Shown here piece after piece: positions 27,741 to 33,706 of a stretch of DNA of 64,000 nt. Made by a program: the position numbers and the translations under genes. The notes below the pieces were generated by a model that made no database searches, was not told the origin of the DNA, and saw only the letters and a program-made list of their open reading frames with translations. Position 1 is the stretch's first letter, and every line of letters begins with the position of its first letter. This DNA is from JACKIC01 sp964543795. GTDB taxonomy: Bacteria; Planctomycetota; UBA1135; UBA2386. The stretch is from the NCBI GenBank assembly GCA_964543795.1, contig CAZIZN010000010.1, forward strand, positions 1-64,000, read 5' to 3'.

Positions 27741-27758
27741 GCGCCGGTTCGCCGGCGC
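27741..27758 (+). other. TTCG-tetraloop hairpin upstream of the small lipoprotein gene
   Basis: The sequence gcgccgg-ttcg-ccggcgc is a perfect 7-bp stem with a cUUCGg-like tetraloop in the 5' region of the gene at 27790. A 12-bp direct repeat (ctgtcccaggag, twice, about 27760-27783) follows and supplies the ribosome-binding site. A leader attenuator or RNA-stability element is possible. Confidence 0.4.
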
Positions 27759-27789
27759 CCTGTCCCAGGAGCTGTCCCAGGAGCCTGCC

Positions 27790-27927
27790 ATGACTCGCGT
27801 TCGCACGACCGCCCGCCGCCTCGTCCTGTTCCTGATGGCCGCCGGCCTCGGCGCCTGCCACTACCACGGCCACTGCTGGCGCCCCGTCAGCTTCTGCTTC
27901 GTGCCACCGGTGCACTGCCACCGCTGA
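27790..27927 (+). CDS. Small His/Cys-rich lipoprotein
   Basis: A 45-residue protein with an Arg-rich N-terminus, a hydrophobic stretch and the lipobox GLGAC. The mature part is about 20 residues (CHYHGHCWRP... PPVHCHR) with four His and four Cys. The start is supported by CAGGAG 6 nt upstream. Such a composition suggests metal binding at the membrane, but no family is known to me. Confidence 0.6.
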   Translation: MTRVRTTARRLVLFLMAAGLGACHYHGHCWRPVSFCFVPPVHCHR

Positions 27928-27936
27928 TCGGGTGCG

Positions 27937-27942
27937 TAGCAT
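27937..27942 (+). promoter_or_regulatory. -10-like TAGCAT for the DUF423 gene
   Basis: TAGCAT is followed by 7 nt and the ATG at 27950. It overlaps the alternative ATG at 27941, which argues for the 27950 start. Confidence 0.45.
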
Positions 27943-27949
27943 GCCGGCC

Positions 27950-28342
27950 ATGCAATCCGGCACCTGCGTCCGCCTCGCCGCCGCGCTCGGCGGCACCGCC
28001 GTCGCCTTGGGCGCGTTCGCCGCGCACGGCATGAAGGCGCATTTCGAACCTGCGGCGCTCGCGACCTTCGAAACCGGCGTGCGTTACCAGATGTACCACG
28101 CGCTGGCGCTCGGCCTCTGCGGGGCGCTCGGCGCCCTCGGCTGGCGCATCCGCGGCGCGGCGATCTGCTTCGTGCTCGGCACGGCCTGCTTCTCGGGCTC
28201 GCTCTACGGACTCGTGTGGCTCGAGGCGCGCTGGCTCGGGCCCGTGACGCCCGCCGGCGGCGTGCTGTTCCTCGTCGGCTGGCTGCTGCTCGCCCTCGGC
28301 GGCCGGAACGCGGTCTTGGAGCCACCGGCCCGCGCGTCCTAG
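27950..28342 (+). CDS. DUF423 (YgdD-like) small membrane protein
   Basis: A 130-residue inner-membrane protein with four hydrophobic helices. The DUF423 signature GAFAAHGMK is near the N-terminus, and the ETGVRYQMYHALALGL segment is typical of the family. Function is unknown. The TAG stop at 28340-28342 is also the first half of the TAGACT hexamer preceding the selenoprotein gene. The start at 27950 was chosen from the TAGCAT spacing. Confidence 0.85.
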   Translation: MQSGTCVRLAAALGGTAVALGAFAAHGMKAHFEPAALATFETGVRYQMYHALALGLCGALGALGWRIRGAAICFVLGTACFSGSLYGLVWLEARWLGPVTPAGGVLFLVGWLLLALGGRNAVLEPPARAS

Positions 28343-28361
28343 ACTCCGAGCCGCGAGGACC

Positions 28362-28592
28362 ATGAACGTCACGATCGAATACTGCGTCGTTTGAAACTAC
28401 GAGCCGAAGGCAGCCGGTCTGGCTGCCGCGATCCGCAAGGCGCATCCCGCGGCGAAGGTCGCGATCACTCCGGGCGGCAAGGGCGACTTCGTCGTCAAGG
28501 CCGACGGCGAGGTGCTGTGGGACAAACGCAAGCTGCACGGCGACGAGTTCCCGCGCCACGAGCAGATCCTCTCCCAGCTCGGCAAACGCTGA
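28362..28592 (+). CDS. SelW-like (Rdx family) selenoprotein with in-frame UGA
   Basis: If the TGA at 28392-28394 is read as selenocysteine, this encodes a complete 76-residue thioredoxin-fold protein: MNVTIEYCVVU (Cys8-x-x-Sec11) followed by NYEPKAAGLAAAI, then GGKGDFVVKADGEVLWDKRK and FPRHEQIL. These are the hallmarks of the SelW/SelT/SelH Rdx family, in which a CxxU or CxxC motif performs thiol redox chemistry. A strong stem-loop with a GG loop lies just after the UGA, as a bacterial SECIS requires. TAGACT lies 17-22 nt and GAGGA 3-7 nt upstream of the ATG. The next gene, 13 bp on, is a SenB-like selenosugar synthase. A conventional ORF call would miss or truncate this gene. Confidence 0.92.
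28409..28427 (+). promoter_or_regulatory. Candidate bacterial SECIS stem-loop
   Basis: The sequence ggcagcc-ggtct-ggctgcc forms a perfect 7-bp stem with a 5-nt loop beginning GG, 22 nt downstream of the selenocysteine UGA. A short stem with a G-containing apical loop at about this distance is what SelB recognises in bacterial selenoprotein mRNAs. The stem encodes A/G/L residues in a position that is not otherwise constrained in the Rdx family. Confidence 0.82.
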
Positions 28593-28605
28593 CACCGGCC
28601 ATCGC

Positions 28606-29613
28606 ATGCCGAGCGCCGACCGATCGCCGCCGCGCGCCATGCTCGTGACGCCGGCCGCGCCGCGGAGCCGCGTCGGCAACCGCACCACCGCGCTGCGCTG
28701 GGCGGCGCTGCTGCGACAGCTCGGCTGGGCGACGACGGTCCGCGAGCGCTGGAACGGCGAGCCGTGCGAACTGCTGGTCGCCGTGCACGCCGTGAAGTCA
28801 CAGGCCAGCGTGCTCGCGTGCGCCGCCCACCAGCCCGGCGCGCGCATCGTCGTGCTGCTCGCCGGCACCGACATCTACCCGTCCTTCCGCCCCGACGCCG
28901 GAACCCTCGAAGCACTCGCGCGCGCCGACGCGATCGTCGCGCTGCAGCCCGCTGCCCTCGAGGTGCTGCCGCCCACCCTCGCCGGCAAGGCACGCACGAT
29001 CGTGCAGTCGGCCGCCCGCCTCGTGCGGCCGCGCCCCCTCGATCGCTGCCGCGCCTGCGTGCTCGCCCACCTGCGGCCCGTCAAGGCGCCGCTGCTGCCG
29101 TTCGAAGCGCTCGCGCACGTGCCGCCCGACGTGCCGGTCTCGATCGAACTCGCGGGGCGCGCGCTGGCGCCCGAACTCGCCGCCGCCGCCCTCGCCCACA
29201 CCGCCGCCGACCCACGCGCCCGCTGGCTCGGCGAACTGTCGCGCCGCGCCGCGCGCGAACTGCTGGCCGGGAGCCACCTGTGCATCGTGCCGTCGACCGC
29301 GGAGGGCGGCGCCAACGTGATCTCCGAGGCGATCGCCGCGGGCACCCCGGTGCTCGCCTCCCGCATCCCGGGCAACACCGGTCTGCTCGGCGAGGACTGG
29401 CCGGGATTGTTCGAGAGCGGGAATGCCGAGGCCCTCGGTCGACTGCTGCTCCGCGCCGCCACCGACTCTGCCTTCTACCAGTGCTTGGTGCAGCGCACCG
29501 AGGCGCTACAGCCGCTCGTCGATCCGGCGCGCGAACGCGCGGCGTGGCGCACGCTGCTGCTCGACCTGGGCCTGCCCGCGGCCGCGGATCGCTTGCCCCC
29601 CCGTGCGCACTGA
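28606..29613 (+). CDS. senB: SenB-like selenosugar synthase (TIGR04348 glycosyltransferase)
   Basis: A 335-residue GT-B glycosyltransferase of the family that includes SenB, which joins selenophosphate to a UDP-sugar on the route to selenoneine. Family segments are LVTPAAPRSRVGNRTTALRW at the N-terminus, LVAVHAVKS, LLAGTDIY, IVALQPAALEVLP, LAHLRPVKAP, RWLGEL, EGGANVISEAIAAGTPVLAS and IPGNTGLLGEDWPG. The ATG at 28639 (MLVTP) matches family N-termini better than 28606 and may be the real start. It directly follows a selenoprotein gene. No senA or senC/selD is in the window. Confidence 0.85.
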   Translation: MPSADRSPPRAMLVTPAAPRSRVGNRTTALRWAALLRQLGWATTVRERWNGEPCELLVAVHAVKSQASVLACAAHQPGARIVVLLAGTDIYPSFRPDAGTLEALARADAIVALQPAALEVLPPTLAGKARTIVQSAARLVRPRPLDRCRACVLAHLRPVKAPLLPFEALAHVPPDVPVSIELAGRALAPELAAAALAHTAADPRARWLGELSRRAARELLAGSHLCIVPSTAEGGANVISEAIAAGTPVLASRIPGNTGLLGEDWPGLFESGNAEALGRLLLRAATDSAFYQCLVQRTEALQPLVDPARERAAWRTLLLDLGLPAAADRLPPRAH

Positions 29614-29655
29614 TCTCTGGAGAACCTCCTCGAGATCACCACGCACCAGGCCACC

Positions 29656-29916
29656 ATGCACCACGGCAAACCCTCGCCCGACCTGCGCCTCTCGCTGCGC
29701 CGTCTGACCGTTCCCCACGCGCTCTCGTTCGGCCACAGCCTGCTCGAGCGCGGCCAGGGCCGTTCGATCGCGTTCGGCGAATTCGTCGAAGTCGCCCGCG
29801 AGTGGGTGGTCGAGCGGCCCGACCAGTGCGCCTTCTACCTCGCCGCGCTCGTCGCCCTCGACATGAGCGAACCCGAGGTCGAAACCAACTCGCCGCCAGC
29901 CCCGTCGCCCAACTGA
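29656..29916 (+). CDS. Small hypothetical protein downstream of senB
   Basis: An 86-residue protein, soluble by composition, with no recognised family. It contains VEVAREWVVERPDQCAFYLAALVALDM and a Pro-rich tail. It lies 42 bp after senB in the same direction and could be co-transcribed with the selenium genes. Its TGA stop is at the first base of a REPIN-like repeat. Confidence 0.5.
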   Translation: MHHGKPSPDLRLSLRRLTVPHALSFGHSLLERGQGRSIAFGEFVEVAREWVVERPDQCAFYLAALVALDMSEPEVETNSPPAPSPN

Positions 29917-30060
29917 AATAGCTGCGTACCGAACCAGGTTCGTTCCACCACCATTCTCCTCTGCGACGCGCGTTATCGGCTCGCCGGCACACCGGATCCC
30001 CCGCGTCGGCGACGCGGGCGAATGGTGGTGGAACGAACCCGGTACCGTACGCAGCTATTT
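29916..30060. repeat. REPIN-like inverted-repeat element, copy 1
   Basis: Two 41-bp arms (29916-29956 and 30020-30060) are inverted copies differing at three positions. Outer ends read AAATAGCTGCGTAC and the inner part GGTTCGTTCCACC. The 63-bp centre is unrelated to the other copies but contains its own hairpin (cccgcgtc-ggc-gacgcggg, 30000-30018). The element joins two convergent genes: it starts at the last base of one TGA and supplies the other's TAG. It could act as a bidirectional terminator. Confidence 0.88.
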
Positions 30061-30903
30061 GCCAGGGTCCGGCGGCTTCGGCCCGGCGAGATCCACGAAG
30101 CGCAGCCAGAGCGCCACGACGTCGGCGTCCTTCGCATCGTCCTTGCGCGGCGGGGCGAGCAGCATCGCACCGGTGCCGACTTCGAGCCGCAGCGCCTGGT
30201 GCAGGCGCCGCGACGGCGGCAACAGGGTCGGATCCTCCGGCAGCTTGCCCTCCACGAGTTGCACGTCGAACCACGCTTCGCGGTCGGTCGCGAGCACCGC
30301 TTCGCCACGCACCCGCAGCTGCGGCGCCGCGGTCGCGCCGTCGCCGGCAGGCGGTTCGGCGCGGAACGGCACCAGCGGCCGCACGAGCGTCTCGGGCAGG
30401 TTCTGCAGGCTGCCTTTGGCGGCGATCGCCTGCTTGATCAGCGCGCCGGCCTTCGCTTCGTCGATCGGAACGGCGCGGCCGACCTCGAGCTCGTGCGCGG
30501 CGGCGATCTGGCGCGGCAGACGCACCAGCGTGCACTGCACCCGCAGGGTCGGCACCTGCGTGGCCGACAGTCGGTTGACGACGCCAACGATCGCATCGAC
30601 CTGCTCCTGCGGCCCCGAGACCAGCAACTTCGGCTGACCCCCGCGGGCCCGTTGCAGCACCAGCCGACGCTCCCGCTTCACGGGACGCTCCTTGTCGCGA
30701 CCCTGGTCGCGCACCTGGGCCTGGAACTGCGCCGTCGCAAGGCGCATGAACCGCTCGACCGGCTCCACCTCCCCGTCGGCGAGATCGCCGCGCGCGGCCA
30801 AGGCAGCGAGCATCGCGTCCACCGACACGACCACGGCAGCGTCCTGGGCCGACACGACGGCGCCGAGCAGCGCGGCGCACACGAGCGATCGCGCGAAGTG
30901 CAT
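30055..30903 (-). CDS. Hypothetical exported protein with a secretin-like segment
   Basis: A 282-residue protein with a signal peptide ending near VVSAQ. The middle part (QEQVDAIVGVVNRL, then TLRVQCTLVRLP) resembles the small N-domains of type II secretion secretins, but no secretin pore domain follows and the assignment is weak. Its stop codon TAG is provided by the right arm of REPIN-like copy 1. TAGCAT lies 6 nt before the ATG. Confidence 0.6.
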   Translation of the reverse strand: MHFARSLVCAALLGAVVSAQDAAVVVSVDAMLAALAARGDLADGEVEPVERFMRLATAQFQAQVRDQGRDKERPVKRERRLVLQRARGGQPKLLVSGPQEQVDAIVGVVNRLSATQVPTLRVQCTLVRLPRQIAAAHELEVGRAVPIDEAKAGALIKQAIAAKGSLQNLPETLVRPLVPFRAEPPAGDGATAAPQLRVRGEAVLATDREAWFDVQLVEGKLPEDPTLLPPSRRLHQALRLEVGTGAMLLAPPRKDDAKDADVVALWLRFVDLAGPKPPDPGK

Positions 30904-30909
30904 CGGGGC

Positions 30910-30915
30910 ATGCTA
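30910..30915 (-). promoter_or_regulatory. -10-like TAGCAT for the gene starting at 30903
   Basis: On the minus strand TAGCAT-gccccg-ATG places the hexamer 6 nt before the start codon, as expected for a leaderless transcript. Confidence 0.45.
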
Positions 30916-30963
30916 ACGCCAACGGCAGGGTTTGGCTGGCTCGGCCGCGACCTGACCGCGGCC

Positions 30964-32019
30964 TCACTCCTCACCGGGCACCAGCAGCACCTTCGTGCAG
31001 CGATCGAGCTTGCGGTCGAAGAGGGCGTAGCCGTGCGCGGCGTCCGCCATCGGCAGCCGGTGCGAGATCAGCGCCGCGAGGTCGAGGTCGCCGCGGCGCA
31101 GGCGCAGCAGCAGTTCCGGCATCGCCGCGCGCACGGGCGCGCGACCGGTGCGGTAGGTGAGGTTCTTGTCGTAGAGCTGCCCCGGCGAGAGCGCGAACGC
31201 GCGTTCGTTGTGCACCCCGGGCACGCTGAGCGTGCCGCCGCTGCGCACGAGGCGCCACGCGAGCCCGGTCGCGTCGGCGTGGCCGACCGCCTCGATGACC
31301 ACGTCGGCGCCGCGGCCCCCGGTCGCCGCACGCACCGCCGCCTCGACGTCCTGCGCCGTTCGATCGAGCGGCACACCGCCGTAGCGAGCGGCCAGCGCGA
31401 GCCGTTCGGGAACGGAGTCGACGCCGAACACCACGCCGGCACCGCGGTCCCTGCTGCCGAGCAGCGCACACAACCCGACCGGTCCGAGGCCGAGCACGAC
31501 CACGACGTCGCCCGCACCCACTTCGCCCTGTGCCGCCGCGTGGAACCCGGTCGCCAGCACGTCACCCACGAGTAGTGCGGGCTCGAGACCGACGTCGGCG
31601 GGCACCGCGACGAGCGTTGCGTCGGCGTGCGGCACGCGCACGAACCCGGCCTGACCACCGTGCAGCCCGCGGCCGTCCTGCACCCAGCCGAACAGCTGGC
31701 TGTGCTCGCAGCGGCTGGTCAGGCCGCGCCGACAGAACCAGCAGTCGCCGCAGTTGGCGCTGAACGGGCTTATGACGCGATCGCCGACGCGGTGCCGCTG
31801 CACCGCGGATCCGACCGCCGCGACGGTGCCGAGGAACTCGTGGCCCAGCACCGTGCCCGCGTCGAGCCCCGTCTCGACGCCGCGATACACGTGCAGGTCC
31901 GAGCCGCAGATCGCCGCCAGTTCGACGCGCACGACCGCATCCGTCGGTTCGGCGAGCGCCGGATCGGCCACTTCGACCCAGGCGACTTCGAACGGGGAAC
32001 GGAAGGTGACGGCGTGCAT
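30964..32019 (-). CDS. Zinc-dependent medium-chain alcohol dehydrogenase
   Basis: A 351-residue MDR-family dehydrogenase. The catalytic zinc region CGSDLHVYRG and GHEFLG is intact, as are the four structural-zinc cysteines (CGDCWFCRRGLTSRC) and the NAD(P)-binding loop GLGPVG. It resembles threonine, sorbitol or glutathione-independent formaldehyde dehydrogenases; the exact substrate is unclear. The ATG at 32019 is preferred because the frame upstream is the translated repeat element. REPIN-like copy 2 lies immediately upstream, and its outer end supplies TATTTT 9 nt before the ATG. Confidence 0.9.
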   Translation of the reverse strand: MHAVTFRSPFEVAWVEVADPALAEPTDAVVRVELAAICGSDLHVYRGVETGLDAGTVLGHEFLGTVAAVGSAVQRHRVGDRVISPFSANCGDCWFCRRGLTSRCEHSQLFGWVQDGRGLHGGQAGFVRVPHADATLVAVPADVGLEPALLVGDVLATGFHAAAQGEVGAGDVVVVLGLGPVGLCALLGSRDRGAGVVFGVDSVPERLALAARYGGVPLDRTAQDVEAAVRAATGGRGADVVIEAVGHADATGLAWRLVRSGGTLSVPGVHNERAFALSPGQLYDKNLTYRTGRAPVRAAMPELLLRLRRGDLDLAALISHRLPMADAAHGYALFDRKLDRCTKVLLVPGEE

Positions 32020-32029
32020 GGCAGGTCGA

Positions 32030-32199
32030 AAATAGCTGCGTACCGAACCAGGTTCGTTCCACCACCATTCGATCCCCGTCGTCCGGCGCGCCGATCCGGC
32101 GGGTCGAGTGGCGAGCCGGTGCGGCGTGCGACGCGTCACCGGAAACGGCGGTCGGCGAAAATAGCGGTGGAACGAACCTGGTTCGGTACGCAGCTATTC
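32030..32199. repeat. REPIN-like inverted-repeat element, copy 2
   Basis: The left arm (32030-32070) and right arm (about 32160-32198) pair perfectly across the 26-bp core. The inner end of the right arm differs from copy 1, reading AATAGCGGTGG. The centre is about 90 bp and unrelated to other copies. It lies between two co-directional minus-strand genes, abutting the DUF1501 stop and 10 bp upstream of the dehydrogenase start. Confidence 0.88.
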
Positions 32200-33648
32200 T
32201 CAGGCGATGAGTTCGTGGATCGGCTCGGCGCCTTCGGTGCCGACGAGGCGCTGGTCGAGGCCCGCGTAGAAGAAGGCGAGCCGGTTGGGATCGAGCCCGA
32301 GCTGGGTCAGGATCGTGGCGTGCAGGTGCTTGACGTGGAACGGGCGGTCGACGGCGGCGTAGCCGAGTTCGTCGGTGCTGCCGACCGAGATGCCGGGCTT
32401 GATGCCGCCGCCCGCGAGCCACATCGTGAAACCGGCCGAGTCGTGGTCGCGGCCGGTGCCCTCGGCGTACTCGGCGGTCGGCTGGCGGCCGAACTCGCCG
32501 CCCCAGACGACGACGGTCGATTCGAGCAGGCCGCGCTGCTTCAGGTCGGTGAGCAGTGCTGCGACGGGCTTGTCGGTCGCGCCGGCGTGCCGTTCGTGGT
32601 TGAGCACCAGGTCGCCGTGCGCGTCCCAGTTGTGGTCGTTGTGCGCACCGCCGCTGTAGACCTGCACGAAGCGCACGCCGCGCTCGACGAGGCGCCGCGC
32701 GAGCAGGCACTTCCTGCCGAAGTCCTCGGTGCGCGGGTCGTCGAGCCCATAGAGCGTGCGCGTCGCCTCGCTCTCGCTCGCGAGGTCGATCGCCTCGGGC
32801 GCGTGGCTCTGCATGCGGTAGGCGAGTTCGTAGCTGGCGATGCGCGCCGCGAGGTCGCTGTCGTCGGCGCGGCCGCGCAGGTGGGCGTGGTTCTGCTGCT
32901 GCAGCGCGTCGAGCAGGAGCCGCTGCTCGCGGTCGGTCATGCCCGCCGGCCGCGCGAGGTCGAGGATCGGTTCGCCCTGCGAACGCAGCACGGTGCCCTG
33001 GTAGACCGCCGGCATGTAGCCGCTGTTCCAGTTCTTGGCGCCCGAGATCGGCCCGCCGCTCTGGTCGAGCATGACGACGAAGCCCGGCAGGTTCTCGTTC
33101 TCGCTGCCGAGACCGTAGGTGACCCAGGACCCCATGCACGGCGCGCCCGACAGGATGCGGCCGCTGTTCATCATCAGCATGGCCGAGCCGTGCAGCGGCG
33201 AGTCGGCGTACATGCTGTGCACGAACGCGAGGTCGTCGACGCAGCGCGCGACGTGCGGGAACAGGTCGCTGACGTACTTGCCGCACTGGCCGTACTGGCG
33301 GAAGTTCCACTTCGGCCCGACGACGCGGCCCTGGTTCTTGCTGCCGCCGCGCCCCTTGGTCTGGATGTCGATCGTCTTGCCGTCGAGCGGGTAGAGCTTG
33401 GGCTTGTAGTCGAACGTGTCGACCTGGCTCGGGCCGCCGTACATGAACAGGAAGATCACGGCCTTGGCCTTGGCCGGGAAGTGCGGCGGCCTGGGTGCCA
33501 GCGGGTTGTCGCCGCCCGACGGCGCCATGGGCACGCCGTCGCGCGCGAGCAGGTCGAGCAGCGGCAGCGCGGTGAAGGCGCCGCCGGTCTGCCACAGGAA
33601 CTCGCGGCGCGTGCGGCCGCAGGACGTGCGTCGCGAAGGGATGTTCAT
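32200..33648 (-). CDS. DUF1501 family exported protein
   Basis: A 482-residue planctomycete-type DUF1501 protein related to the alkaline-phosphatase/sulfatase fold. It has a Tat-type signal (RTRREFLWQTGGAF). Conserved segments are FLFMYGGPSQVDTFDYKP, FVHSMYADSPLHGSAML, RFVQVYSGGAHNDHNWDAH and VVVWGGEFGRQPT. Such genes almost always follow a DUF1549/DUF1553 partner, as here (58 bp gap). The pair's biochemical role is not established. Its stop touches REPIN-like copy 2. Confidence 0.93.
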   Translation of the reverse strand: MNIPSRRTSCGRTRREFLWQTGGAFTALPLLDLLARDGVPMAPSGGDNPLAPRPPHFPAKAKAVIFLFMYGGPSQVDTFDYKPKLYPLDGKTIDIQTKGRGGSKNQGRVVGPKWNFRQYGQCGKYVSDLFPHVARCVDDLAFVHSMYADSPLHGSAMLMMNSGRILSGAPCMGSWVTYGLGSENENLPGFVVMLDQSGGPISGAKNWNSGYMPAVYQGTVLRSQGEPILDLARPAGMTDREQRLLLDALQQQNHAHLRGRADDSDLAARIASYELAYRMQSHAPEAIDLASESEATRTLYGLDDPRTEDFGRKCLLARRLVERGVRFVQVYSGGAHNDHNWDAHGDLVLNHERHAGATDKPVAALLTDLKQRGLLESTVVVWGGEFGRQPTAEYAEGTGRDHDSAGFTMWLAGGGIKPGISVGSTDELGYAAVDRPFHVKHLHATILTQLGLDPNRLAFFYAGLDQRLVGTEGAEPIHELIA

Positions 33649-33706
33649 GGCGTCGGCGGTGGCAGGGTAACGCGGTGGCATCCGGCTGGCGAGCGGGCCG
33701 GGTCGA

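Noticed and set aside
28395..28648. A separate short ORF beginning after the TGA at 28392
   Set aside because: The downstream segment reads through as the rest of a selenoprotein in the frame of the ATG at 28362; the alternative frame gives an Arg/Gly-rich shadow.
30055..30903. Calling the 282-residue protein a secretin
   Set aside because: Only a short N-domain-like segment is present and no beta-barrel secretin domain follows.
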